Of a DNA stretch of 64,000 nt, positions 48,036 to 57,559 are shown in pieces (within the stretch, counting starts at the first letter, position 1; each line of letters opens with the position of its first letter). A program made the position numbers and the translations under genes. The notes below the pieces were generated by a model. It had not been told where the DNA came from, searched no databases, and was given only the letters and a program-made list of their open reading frames with translations. Source of the stretch: Flavipsychrobacter sp. (GTDB lineage Bacteria; Bacteroidota; Bacteroidia; Chitinophagales; Chitinophagaceae); contig JAJNBJ010000003.1 of NCBI GenBank assembly GCA_021155965.1, forward strand, positions 124,001-188,000, read 5' to 3'.

Positions 48036-49070
48036 CTAGCCGAATTTCAGCGAATTGATCTTTTTGCGGAGAGGTTTTTCAATAAACATGTATGAGAGTG
48101 CAGACACAAGGAGCAATGCAAGTAACCCTAAAAAGAAAAAATACTGTTTAGGTATATGCATATATTGCTTATTCACAGCTTCGAGGAATTTAAATACCGG
48201 GAATTGCAGAATGTATATCCCATAGCTTATCTCCCCCAGGAAAACAAACCATTGCAAATTCAGGATGCTTGCATTGTTTACAGCCACACTTAAAACAAAT
48301 ATCATAAACACCGGCGCTATAAGCCCAACATGGTAACTTACATTATCGGGACGGTAGATGATCAGGGCAATGATCAATAACAGCAAACCAGCCGCGATCC
48401 AATTACTTTTGGGCATTGAAGACCTGTTATTAGTGTATAAATAACCGCCTATCATGCCAATAAGAAACTGGCTGATATGCATGACAGGATTAAAAAAAAC
48501 AGTATCAACAATACTATCAGGCAGGCTCCACCGGGAGGTATAATATTTGAGATGAAAGTATTGCGACAGCAGAAAGAGAACGACTGTTATACCAATAAAC
48601 AGTTTTGTATTCTTATTAAGCAACAGTAAAAAAAATGGGAATACAGCATAAAACAGCATTTCGACTGAGATAGACCATGCCGGGGAATTAAGCACTAGTG
48701 GATAGGACGGTACCCATGACTGGAGGAAGGAGGCGCTCAGCAATACTTCTTTCAAAGCTGTTCCATTGAGCGGATAGTTAAGAAAGAAAACAGCCACCGG
48801 CACCATGAACAGCAGTGCCAGCCAGTACACCGGCACAATGCGGCCAATACGCCGTTGAAAATAATCTGCATAACTGACATGAACACCGCTATACGATATA
48901 CATAACACAAAACCGGAAAGCACAAAGAAGTAGCTAACCGGTATGTTGCCGCTTTGAAACAGGTTGTTTGATAAGGTGAATGGGAATACACCATAACCGA
49001 AATGGTGGATCACCACCATTATTGCGGCAATGGCACGCGTGGATGTAAGGGCATTTATCTGTTGCCTCAT
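48036..49070 (-). CDS. acyltransferase 3 family protein (paralogue A)
   Basis: INALTSTRAIAAIMVVIHHFG; multiple TM segments; LGEISYGIYILQFPVF. Confidence 0.9.
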   Translation of the reverse strand: MRQQINALTSTRAIAAIMVVIHHFGYGVFPFTLSNNLFQSGNIPVSYFFVLSGFVLCISYSGVHVSYADYFQRRIGRIVPVYWLALLFMVPVAVFFLNYPLNGTALKEVLLSASFLQSWVPSYPLVLNSPAWSISVEMLFYAVFPFFLLLLNKNTKLFIGITVVLFLLSQYFHLKYYTSRWSLPDSIVDTVFFNPVMHISQFLIGMIGGYLYTNNRSSMPKSNWIAAGLLLLIIALIIYRPDNVSYHVGLIAPVFMIFVLSVAVNNASILNLQWFVFLGEISYGIYILQFPVFKFLEAVNKQYMHIPKQYFFFLGLLALLLVSALSYMFIEKPLRKKINSLKFG

Positions 49071-49085
49071 GCAATTTTTATTTCT

Positions 49086-50228
49086 TTAGATCCCAAAGCC
49101 TATCCCGAATTCAGCCAGTTGGGCAACCACAAAATGGGTAAGCAGCAAACCTGATACAAAAACTTCCTTTATGGGCCCTTTCTCGCGCTGCACAATATAG
49201 ACATTGCCCCCTATCTTTTGATAAATATCATCGAACTTCAGGAAGGTTTGCCGGTAATAATAGCCAACTTGTGTAACAAGCCCCACCCTGCCAACTATAA
49301 ATTCATTACCAACGAAAACAGCCCCATCCCAGGAGTGGCTTCTTTCATGGCCGATATGCACACCATAATTTTTCAGGAAGGCATATACATCGCCATGATA
49401 GGCGTAGTCCATCCCTATAAATAACTTATTCTTGCCAAGCCAGCGCCTGCTGAGGTAGCCCGCAGCAAAATAAGAAGGGCAAACCGGGTTGCCTGCCGCC
49501 CGCGCCTTTTTATACGAAATGCTGGCACGCCCCTGCAGCAACCACCTGTTGGGTAGTTTTTCCAGGTCTCGCACAATACGTTTGGGTTTGGAGCAGGTAG
49601 GAAAATACCTGACTCCCACGTGGCCGCCCAGCATATTGATGCCCAGGTTTGGCTCTGAATAATCGGCATTGGATATGTGTGTGAAATTAGCGCCTAGCTG
49701 GAACTGCCAATGGTCGTTATAACTATAACGCAGGTCGGTCATGAAGATTGCAAAATCGTTGAAGTGGCTACTTACGGCACTGTTGGCAGTATCCATAGGC
49801 TCATTCGCATTAGGGTTATACCGGCGGGTCACATACCCCAGACCATTCCCCAAGCGGAACGTCCACTCCAGGTCTTTGCCACTGATAATAGGTATCTGCA
49901 GGTTGGGATATATGCCCACGCACCTGCCATATATGGCGTTATTCCCATAGTCGGTAAAAGTGATACCCACTCCTACAACCGGGAAGCCCCGGCGCTGCTG
50001 CCAGTCCTTTTTGCCGTAGGTCTGCCATACAAAATTCACATCCAGCGCATTGGATAATGGCGGAACGGGCGAGGTAAATTTTTGGGTGTGCCTGATGATC
50101 TTGCCCGATAACGCATTTACCTCCACTCCAAAGCCAGCCAGCGGATCATTAGTTTGGGCGCACAGGCTTAACGGTGCAACCGCCAAAACAAATAGCACAA
50201 CCCTTAATGCATTACCAAACAAAGCCAT
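49086..50228 (-). CDS. acyloxyacyl hydrolase / PagL-like family protein (paralogue B)
   Basis: FTHISNADYSEPNLGINMLGGHVG; closely similar to 45547-46680; start set to the signal-peptide ATG. Confidence 0.75.
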   Translation of the reverse strand: MALFGNALRVVLFVLAVAPLSLCAQTNDPLAGFGVEVNALSGKIIRHTQKFTSPVPPLSNALDVNFVWQTYGKKDWQQRRGFPVVGVGITFTDYGNNAIYGRCVGIYPNLQIPIISGKDLEWTFRLGNGLGYVTRRYNPNANEPMDTANSAVSSHFNDFAIFMTDLRYSYNDHWQFQLGANFTHISNADYSEPNLGINMLGGHVGVRYFPTCSKPKRIVRDLEKLPNRWLLQGRASISYKKARAAGNPVCPSYFAAGYLSRRWLGKNKLFIGMDYAYHGDVYAFLKNYGVHIGHERSHSWDGAVFVGNEFIVGRVGLVTQVGYYYRQTFLKFDDIYQKIGGNVYIVQREKGPIKEVFVSGLLLTHFVVAQLAEFGIGFGI

Positions 50229-50263
50229 ACAGAACAAAAATAAAGCTATTTCTGTTCGGAAAA

Positions 50264-51307
50264 TTAATGCGTGGTTAGTTTTGTGCCGGAATGCCTTTTC
50301 ACGATGTTTCGTATAGGTTTTTCGATGAAATAATAGCTGATAATAGCTGTGACACATAATATTGCAAATGCAAAAAAGAAAAAGTATGAGGGCGATAGCT
50401 TTAAGTGGGTATTGTTAAACTCCGCTAAGGTCGCATATACCGGGAACTGTAAAATGTATATGCCGTAACTGATCTCTCCAAGAAAAACCAGTGGCCTGCT
50501 GTTTAGAAATACCGGATCATAAACAGCTACGCTAATAATGAACAATAAAAACAGCGGCGCAAACAATCCGACATCGAAAAATAGGTGAATTGGCTTTAAG
50601 GTAAGACCTAAAAGTATGACACAAAACAAAGCCAGAGGCATAAATGGAATTCTCTTTTTAAAAGGGCGCCTATGCATGAACCAATAGCCACCTACCATAC
50701 CTACCAGGAATTGATTGATATGCATAAGAGGATTATACATGAAAAAACTAAAGTTATTGGTCTGCGTAAAATCATTTTTAAAAAATATATGAAAAAGAAT
50801 TTGGGTCAGGAGAAAAATGACGATAGTAAACACGATGAATAATTGCTCTTTTTTCTTCTGAAAAAATAAAAGCAATGGAAACACTATATAAAAAAACATT
50901 TCCACTGAAATACTCCAGGCAGCGGTATTAAGCACTATCGCATATTCGGGTATATAGGTCTGTATAAAAAGTGCGCAGTAAATAATTTGTACCATTACCC
51001 CATGCGTATAGATATTCTTGTAAATACAGAAGAAGACCAGTATAAACCAACCTAATGCAAGATAATAAGCTGGCGCTATCCTTGCCAGGCGCTTCTTAAA
51101 ATAGCTCCGGTAGCTGCCATAACCGGGTGAATAAGAAATATATAGTACAAACCCGGAAAGCACATAAAAATAACTTACCGCAAGATTACCATTCATAAAA
51201 ATACCCCTTACACGGGTGAACGGCTCCTCCATTCTGCCAAAGTGGTAGATCAATATCATTATTGCAGCAAATGCACGGGTAGCGGTCAGAGAATTGATCT
51301 GTTTCAT
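50264..51307 (-). CDS. acyltransferase 3 family protein (paralogue B)
   Basis: INSLTATRAFAAIMILIYHFG; LGEISYGIYILQFPVY. Confidence 0.9.
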   Translation of the reverse strand: MKQINSLTATRAFAAIMILIYHFGRMEEPFTRVRGIFMNGNLAVSYFYVLSGFVLYISYSPGYGSYRSYFKKRLARIAPAYYLALGWFILVFFCIYKNIYTHGVMVQIIYCALFIQTYIPEYAIVLNTAAWSISVEMFFYIVFPLLLFFQKKKEQLFIVFTIVIFLLTQILFHIFFKNDFTQTNNFSFFMYNPLMHINQFLVGMVGGYWFMHRRPFKKRIPFMPLALFCVILLGLTLKPIHLFFDVGLFAPLFLLFIISVAVYDPVFLNSRPLVFLGEISYGIYILQFPVYATLAEFNNTHLKLSPSYFFFFAFAILCVTAIISYYFIEKPIRNIVKRHSGTKLTTH

Positions 51308-51403
51308 TTTTTACAAGTGTTGTGCATTCTTATAGTAAACTCAACAAATCTAATTATTTGCAGGCATGCTATTTATACATACATATGTGCAAATACTAAA
51401 ACT

Positions 51404-51616
51404 ATGGAAAAACGGGCTATAGGACTTGTGTTAACCGTATTAGGCATCATATCACTGATAATTGGTGGCTATACCTTTGTGAACCATACCGGCAACACTT
51501 ATAACATTAAACTGATCATTGCCACTGCAGTATTGGGCATTGTATTTTTTACTGCTGGCATTAACCTGGTGCGTAGCACTAAAGACACATTGAAGAACAA
51601 TGAGCGGGTTGGTTAG
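51404..51616 (+). CDS. small membrane protein
   Basis: MEKRAIGLVLTVLGIISLIIGGYTFV; two hydrophobic segments; start moved from 51242. Confidence 0.65.
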   Translation: MEKRAIGLVLTVLGIISLIIGGYTFVNHTGNTYNIKLIIATAVLGIVFFTAGINLVRSTKDTLKNNERVG

Positions 51617-51617
51617 C

Positions 51618-52505
51618 TTATGGTGTATGCAATCTATATTCATAAAAATACTGCGCTTTTGAATTGCCGAACGGGCCATAGCTGTATCTGCGATAATAGC
51701 CTATGGTATCTTTAGTGTGGTCATATGCAATCCCGGTACTATCGAAACCAAATGATGTGTATTTCTTGTAGCAAAGAATATTGCCTGCCGACCTTGCCGG
51801 GTCATATACCAAGGTGTCTTTTCCAACTGCAACTGCTACTTCATTAACATAGTTTATAGCAAAAGAAGTATCCATTGTATTAGTTACCCGTTTCATTAAC
51901 TCAGACCTGGTGCCATGCCAGTTTCTGCTACCTGGTATAAGGTGGGTATAGAGCGGATCATTGAGTATTGAAACGGTCCGTTTCAGCGCGTATGCGGAAT
52001 TATTGTTCACCAATAGCGTAACGCTATACTGACCGGTATCCGCATAAGTATGGACAGGGAAAGAATCAGCAGATGTGTTTCCGTCACCAAAATCCCACAA
52101 ATAGCTGCAATCGGGCAGTTGCAACCACTTTAAATTAAACGAAACTGAGCGCCCCGGCAGGGGTATGCCTGACATAAAAAAATCTAAATTAGGGCTGATG
52201 CCTATAACCTTACTCACCTTTTTAGCCTCATCATTATTGATGGTAAGTGTTATGGTATAAACACCTGTTGCTTTGTAGTAGTGAACTTCTTCATTGGCGG
52301 TAGAGGTAGTGCCATCGCCAAATGTCCATAAATACGTATAACCGGAAGCCTTGGATAAAGTTGAAGATATATGTAGCTCATGGACAAAATTACGTGGGCC
52401 CGGCGACACCGTGATCTCGAAATTGGGGACTACATTTTTCTTTTTACAGCCCGGTTGCAGGCATACCAGCCCGGCAATGAATAATAGAAAGGAGAGGTTT
52501 TTCAT
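51618..52505 (-). CDS. PKD domain-containing lipoprotein
   Basis: Two PKD signatures YTYLWTFGDGTTS and CSYLWDFGDGNTS; lipobox LQPGC. Confidence 0.88.
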   Translation of the reverse strand: MKNLSFLLFIAGLVCLQPGCKKKNVVPNFEITVSPGPRNFVHELHISSTLSKASGYTYLWTFGDGTTSTANEEVHYYKATGVYTITLTINNDEAKKVSKVIGISPNLDFFMSGIPLPGRSVSFNLKWLQLPDCSYLWDFGDGNTSADSFPVHTYADTGQYSVTLLVNNNSAYALKRTVSILNDPLYTHLIPGSRNWHGTRSELMKRVTNTMDTSFAINYVNEVAVAVGKDTLVYDPARSAGNILCYKKYTSFGFDSTGIAYDHTKDTIGYYRRYSYGPFGNSKAQYFYEYRLHTP

Positions 52506-52898
52506 AAGGATAATTATAAGATAGTATCAATATCACCGCAATTATGATGCCAAAGATCATTTGTCCTTCTGTCCCAGGCGGGCCCCAACTGGCGCGAGTT
52601 AGCGCAGCGCTCCTGTTCATCCTCTAATTCTGAAAATCCTGATTCAGACGATCACCCGCGCATCCATCGTAACACTTTCCACAATATACCGAAAAAAAGC
52701 ACTCGTTGCGCCGACAGGTTTTGACACAAAAGTTTTTCAATACAAAAAATTTTCACAAACCGCCGAAACCCGCTCCCACAGCGCAAACTAATTTCCGTCA
52801 CGGGTGTACCGTCATGGATTTTAAATTTTTTCACCCAAAATTTCTTCCGGAACTTTACATAGAAACAGCCCCGTGTGCTAACCTTGTGGCATTTGTGG

Positions 52899-52916
52899 TC
52901 CCGATAGCTATCGGGA
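52899..52916. repeat. 18-bp perfect palindrome
   Basis: tcccgatagctatcggga. Confidence 0.7.
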
Positions 52917-52994
52917 TCGTGCCTTCACCCTGAGCTTGCCGAAGGGGTGATTAGTTTTTTCGGCACAAGGCTCAAGCTCTTTGAATGACTGACA

Positions 52995-53132
52995 ACTTAT
53001 GACTTACGACTTATGACTTAGACTTATGACTTACGACTTACGACTTACGACTTATGACTTACGACTTACGACTTATGACTTACGACTTATGACTTATGAC
53101 TTACGACTTACGACTTATGACTTATGACTTAT
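52995..53132. repeat. heptanucleotide tandem repeat (ACTTAYG)n, about 20 units
   Basis: Consecutive acttatg/acttacg units with one 6-nt unit. Confidence 0.93.
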
Positions 53133-53194
53133 TTACCTGCCGTAGCTTTTTTGCGAAGGCAGGCGGCTTTCAACATCCAAAACCAGGAAATCCC

Positions 53195-53250
53195 GGTATA
53201 ATTATACCTTTTTCGGGTATAATTATACCTTTTCAGGGTATAATTATACC
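53195..53250. repeat. three tandem 21-bp-spaced palindromes GGTATAATTATACC
   Basis: Identical 14-bp palindromes at 53195-53208, 53216-53229 and 53237-53250. Confidence 0.93.
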
Positions 53251-53494
53251 CTTTTATACCCGTTTATACCTAATGATAAAACACATAAGATTTGCCAGTA
53301 GCGCATTTCACCCACATAAAATAAAAAATATGTATCAAAAACCGGCTTTTCCCAAATTATACCTTCTTACCCGAAGCTTTTCTCTCCACCTCCAAAGCTT
53401 TTTTCAGCGAAGGGCCCCTCGGTTTTCCTCCGGCCCTCGTATGAGGGCAAACATGCTGCTCACAATTTTTTATCTTTGGAGCAAACACGCACAA

Positions 53495-53890
53495 ATGAAC
53501 AAATACATCGTACTTATTATAGCTATATTTTTCAGTGCATCTGCATACGCGCAGAACCAGACCCGTTTCAGCGACATAAAACCCGGCATGCAGGATACGG
53601 AACTGGAATGGCAGGCAATAAAGGAAGCCAATAAAAGAGGCCTGACGTTTTGCTGGAAAGAGGATTTTACAAAAGCAGTGATCATATCGCCAAAATGGGA
53701 ACTGGAAATGGACAGCGAAGGTTTCGTGAAGTGGCGCAAAATACATATGGTACTCTACGCAGTGCAGTGGAACGGTAGATGCGCCATCACAGATTTTACC
53801 TTTAAACAAAAGCTGCTGCCTGATGAGACTTTTTCGGATAAGCTTTACTACCAGTCGGTAGGGGATATGGTGTATGTGGAGTGTGAGTAA
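53495..53890 (+). CDS. hypothetical exported protein
   Basis: MNKYIVLIIAIFFSASAYAQ signal peptide; ORF-track start 53096 rejected. Confidence 0.65.
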   Translation: MNKYIVLIIAIFFSASAYAQNQTRFSDIKPGMQDTELEWQAIKEANKRGLTFCWKEDFTKAVIISPKWELEMDSEGFVKWRKIHMVLYAVQWNGRCAITDFTFKQKLLPDETFSDKLYYQSVGDMVYVECE

Positions 53891-53992
53891 CCCAATATAG
53901 GGTCTAAATAATTTCGTTCTTTACCCAGCTTCACTATATTCAATCAGCAGTCATGGTTCGACATAGCTGCCATGACATTAACTCTTTTAAGC

Positions 53993-54481
53993 TTATTGTA
54001 GTTTTAATCCATAATAGACCTGGCTGCACTCAATACCAGCGAAATCGGCAATACGGGGCAAGTATGCCCATTGTTCGAACCCAGCTTTTGCCAACAGCTT
54101 TGCGCTTGCTATATTAGGCTCCAGTATGATGGCCAAAAGTGTTTTATAGCCCAATATTCTTGAAGCATTGATACCATGCATCAGCAATTGTATTCCAATT
54201 CCCTTGCCCTGGAAATCTTTGTCGATGAAGTAACTCACCTCTGCTGCATAACGCAAAGCCCCCCTGCCATGCCTGTACTCGCTTATACTGAGCCAACCCA
54301 CCACTTTACCTACATCCTCGTATACAAACAATGGATAGCTTTCGGTATGCTCTTCGAACCAACCAACGCGGTCTTCAGTTTTGAGCCGTTCTGTAAATGC
54401 TGTCTGGAACCCGGCATCTATTGCCTGGTTATAAATACCGGTGATCGCTTCAAGATCGCTTATCGCAGCAATTCTGATCAT
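53993..54481 (-). CDS. GNAT family N-acetyltransferase (phosphinothricin acetyltransferase-like)
   Basis: IRIAAISDLEAITGIYNQAI...EVSYFIDKDFQGKGIGIQLL. Confidence 0.9.
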   Translation of the reverse strand: MIRIAAISDLEAITGIYNQAIDAGFQTAFTERLKTEDRVGWFEEHTESYPLFVYEDVGKVVGWLSISEYRHGRGALRYAAEVSYFIDKDFQGKGIGIQLLMHGINASRILGYKTLLAIILEPNIASAKLLAKAGFEQWAYLPRIADFAGIECSQVYYGLKLQ

Positions 54482-54494
54482 GGGGATTATTTCT

Positions 54495-55061
54495 TTAACT
54501 ACGCATCTCAGCTATCACATTATTGCCTTTCTGAAACACCTCAAGCCAGGGAGATGTGCCGTCATCCAGGTATTTTACCTGTTCCTGCCCTGCATAGATG
54601 CATTTATTGGTAAGCAAATAAAACCGGATGCAGCCGGGGTGCAAAGCACTATCGGTATTGGCAACCGGCACCACCCGTTCTATGTGGTCGGCAGCGATGG
54701 CAACAAATTTTACTGCAGCCTCGCCCACATTGGGATTCTTGCCTGCGCCGTGAACACCACCGCCACCGCCAAGGTACAGGTTTGCAGCACCGGTTATATA
54801 TGCCGCCAGGGATACCATGGATTCGCCCATATTCCAGTCCATCACCACCCCATATACAAATGTGATGTTGTCGGGTATCATTAACTTCAGTTGTGCATGA
54901 GTAACGCTGAGTGCCATCTTTCTCTGATGCTCAAAACTTCCTTGCTCATGTTCAGCACCTGCTATCGGACCTTTACCCACGCGTTGCCTGTTACGCCTCA
55001 TAAAATAGACGATGATAAAAACCTGCAATAAGATCACTACCACATAAATGGCTTCCTTCAT
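54495..55061 (-). CDS. hypothetical membrane-anchored protein
   Basis: 188 aa with N-terminal TM and Gly-rich patch YLGGGGGVHGAG. Confidence 0.55.
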   Translation of the reverse strand: MKEAIYVVVILLQVFIIVYFMRRNRQRVGKGPIAGAEHEQGSFEHQRKMALSVTHAQLKLMIPDNITFVYGVVMDWNMGESMVSLAAYITGAANLYLGGGGGVHGAGKNPNVGEAAVKFVAIAADHIERVVPVANTDSALHPGCIRFYLLTNKCIYAGQEQVKYLDDGTSPWLEVFQKGNNVIAEMRS

Positions 55062-55091
55062 CAGAAATTAATTAGCGGGTAAAAATAGTAA

Positions 55092-56216
55092 TTATAACCC
55101 ACGGCTCATGAGGTATTGCCTGAACTCCTCCTTGCCCTTGGTAGCAGCAACACGGATCCACTGTATGCCGAGCTCTTTGTCCATCTTCACGCCGCGGCCC
55201 TCGTAGAGTAATACGCCTTGCTTACCCATGGCGTTGTAATGCATCTGTTTTGCGGCTTTTTCGTACCATACATAGGCAAGGCTATCGTTCTTCTTAACGC
55301 CGCTTCCGGCCTCGTACATCAGGCCAAGCTTGTATTGGGAATTCATATGGCCTGTTTCAGCAGCGTGCTCGTAATAGTGGGCAGCTTTCTTCAGGTCCTG
55401 TTTTACTTCACCTGCTCCCGCCTCATATATCTGGCCAAGCACATACATGCCCAACGGGTGATCTCTTTGAGCAGACCTTGTAAACCACTTAACGGCCTCC
55501 TTATAATCTGCAGGATGCCCTCTATATCCCTGGTAGTATATTTTCCCGAGGTTGTTGATGCTGACAAGTTCCCCCTGCTCTGCAGACTTAGTATACCATT
55601 TTACCGCTTCTGCAGTATCAGGTTTTACACCCAGGCCCCGCTCATATAAAAAACCAAGTTTGCCCTGGGCAACAGCGTTATTAAGCGCTGCTGCTTTCTC
55701 GTACCATTTTCTTGCTTCAATAAGGTCAACACTCACACCGATCCCCTCTTCATATGCCCTGCCTACGTTCAGCAAACCAAAATCATAATCTGAGGCTGCT
55801 GCCTTTTTATACCATTTAAAGGCTTCATTAAAATCCTGGTTCGTGCCATTGCCTTTTTCGTACATATCGCCCAGGTTGCACTCGCACCTGGCAAAGCCTT
55901 TTGCAGCGCTTTTGCGGTACCATTTTATGGCTTCAAAATTATCATGCTTTACGCCTATGCCCTTTTCGTACATGTACCCTACATTGCATTCTCCCTCTGC
56001 GCTACCCTTGTCTGCTGCTTTCATATACCATCTGAAAGCCTCCCCTACACTCTTACCCATCCCTTCGCCATTAAGCATCATATTCCCGATACGCACCATG
56101 CTGGCAACATCTCCTTTGTTTGCAGCCTCATTCAGGGAATCAAAAGTAGTTTGCGCATTTGCATGTCCGCCCAAGACAGCGAACAAGACGAATAAACATA
56201 TAAAGGGTTTTTGCAT
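55092..56216 (-). CDS. Sel1-like repeat (SLR/TPR) exported protein
   Basis: Repeated AxxKWYxKAAxxGxAxxxxNLGxxYExGxGVxxD units, signal peptide. Confidence 0.94.
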   Translation of the reverse strand: MQKPFICLFVLFAVLGGHANAQTTFDSLNEAANKGDVASMVRIGNMMLNGEGMGKSVGEAFRWYMKAADKGSAEGECNVGYMYEKGIGVKHDNFEAIKWYRKSAAKGFARCECNLGDMYEKGNGTNQDFNEAFKWYKKAAASDYDFGLLNVGRAYEEGIGVSVDLIEARKWYEKAAALNNAVAQGKLGFLYERGLGVKPDTAEAVKWYTKSAEQGELVSINNLGKIYYQGYRGHPADYKEAVKWFTRSAQRDHPLGMYVLGQIYEAGAGEVKQDLKKAAHYYEHAAETGHMNSQYKLGLMYEAGSGVKKNDSLAYVWYEKAAKQMHYNAMGKQGVLLYEGRGVKMDKELGIQWIRVAATKGKEEFRQYLMSRGL

Positions 56217-56397
56217 AAATAAATATTAGGCCACTAAAGTTACTTCATCTGCTCCAATATCAGCTGCACCGCGTCTTTTTTTCAGATATAATTTAGCATT
56301 TTTTAACTAAATGATACTTCAAACTATGAACATTTTGCCGTGTTTCTGTAGTATTTGTTTCAAAAATAAATGCTTAGCTTAGACCAAATTCAACGTT

Positions 56398-56862
56398 ATG
56401 GTCAAAAAGATATTTATCATATTATTGGTTGCTTTTGTGGCTATCCAGTTCATTCGCCCGGAAAAGAACAATAATGCTACGGCATCGGCCGATGATCTAA
56501 ATGCCCTATACCCAATACCGGACAGTGTGCAGCACATACTTAAAAAGGCCTGCTATGACTGCCATAGCAACAATACAGCCTACCCGTGGTATTTCAATAT
56601 ACAACCGGTTACCTGGTGGATGGATGACCATATAGAGGAAGGTAAGGATGAACTTAATTTTTCTGAATTTGGCAAACGTAAAATTGAAGGAAGGATAAAA
56701 AAACTAAAGAAGGTTGCCAAAGAAGTTGAGGAGGGAGAAATGCCCCTTGACAGCTACACATGGATACATAAGGATGCTGTGCTTACTGAACAGGAGAAGA
56801 ACACCATCATTACCTGGGCGAGGAGCTTATCGGAACAAATAGCTATGCAAGCGCCAAAGTAA
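56398..56862 (+). CDS. haem-binding domain (CxxCH) protein
   Basis: ACYDCHSNNTAYPWYFNIQPVTWWMDDHIEEGKDELNFSEF. Confidence 0.92.
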   Translation: MVKKIFIILLVAFVAIQFIRPEKNNNATASADDLNALYPIPDSVQHILKKACYDCHSNNTAYPWYFNIQPVTWWMDDHIEEGKDELNFSEFGKRKIEGRIKKLKKVAKEVEEGEMPLDSYTWIHKDAVLTEQEKNTIITWARSLSEQIAMQAPK

Positions 56863-56892
56863 AAAGGGCAGGCCTCACGCCCACCCTTTTAT
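56862..56892 (+). terminator. putative terminator
   Basis: aaaagggcaggc-ctcac-gcccaccctttt. Confidence 0.6.
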
Positions 56893-56909
56893 TATAGTTG
56901 TTCGAATAA

Positions 56910-57416
56910 TTAATTAACAGCCGGTGCCACTTGCGCATCTTCCTGCAATGCTTGCATGGCTTCATTATAGTTTTTCCAGTTTGTGTTTGGATGTGCCTGT
57001 TTGTTTGATGGAGAAATTACTACTGTTCTGAATGTCCATGTGCCGGTAGGAAATGCCGGGGTGCTACCATCAACGGTGGTATAATAGATCTCAAAGCCAC
57101 CTTTAGAAAACCGATGATAAAACTGTGTACCATTTAATATGTCCGGCAAAGGCCTCCAGGTATTATCTGCTGTATAAAAAAGAAACATCTCTACAACACC
57201 TCGGTCTGCGACAGCTTGTGTAATGTCTGCATCAGTAAAAGAAGCTACATAGGCATTTTCAGAAGAGCTGAATGACCAGGAGGTAACGTTGAATGGATCA
57301 GAGCCTCTTACATTCGCGTTACCCTGCGGCCCTTGCGGGCCCTGTGGGCCGGTTTTGGTGCAACCGTTGAAAATAAAAAGACTTCCGGCTAAAAGAATTA
57401 AAGCAATTTTGTTCAT
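56910..57416 (-). CDS. hypothetical lipoprotein with short collagen-like GPQGPQGPQG segment
   Basis: MNKIALILLAGSLFIFNGCTKTGPQGPQGPQGN; start moved from 57446. Confidence 0.75.
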   Translation of the reverse strand: MNKIALILLAGSLFIFNGCTKTGPQGPQGPQGNANVRGSDPFNVTSWSFSSSENAYVASFTDADITQAVADRGVVEMFLFYTADNTWRPLPDILNGTQFYHRFSKGGFEIYYTTVDGSTPAFPTGTWTFRTVVISPSNKQAHPNTNWKNYNEAMQALQEDAQVAPAVN

Positions 57417-57559
57417 TTTGTGGTGAGTTGTTCCGCCCGGCCCCAAGGACGAATGTTTACGATAAAATCTGCATGGAACCTAAAAATGCAGGTTAATGTT
57501 CTCTAAAACAAAATTAATGCCAATGTATTAACACAAAAGTTAAAACTAGCTTAACGCTC

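Noticed and set aside
52995-53132. CRISPR array
   Set aside because: Units are 7 bp without spacers and no cas genes are present.
53096-53494. N-terminal extension of ORF 53096-53890 giving GIIIPFSGIIIPFQGIIIPF
   Set aside because: It is translation through the heptanucleotide and palindromic repeats; a signal-peptide ATG at 53495 is a better start.
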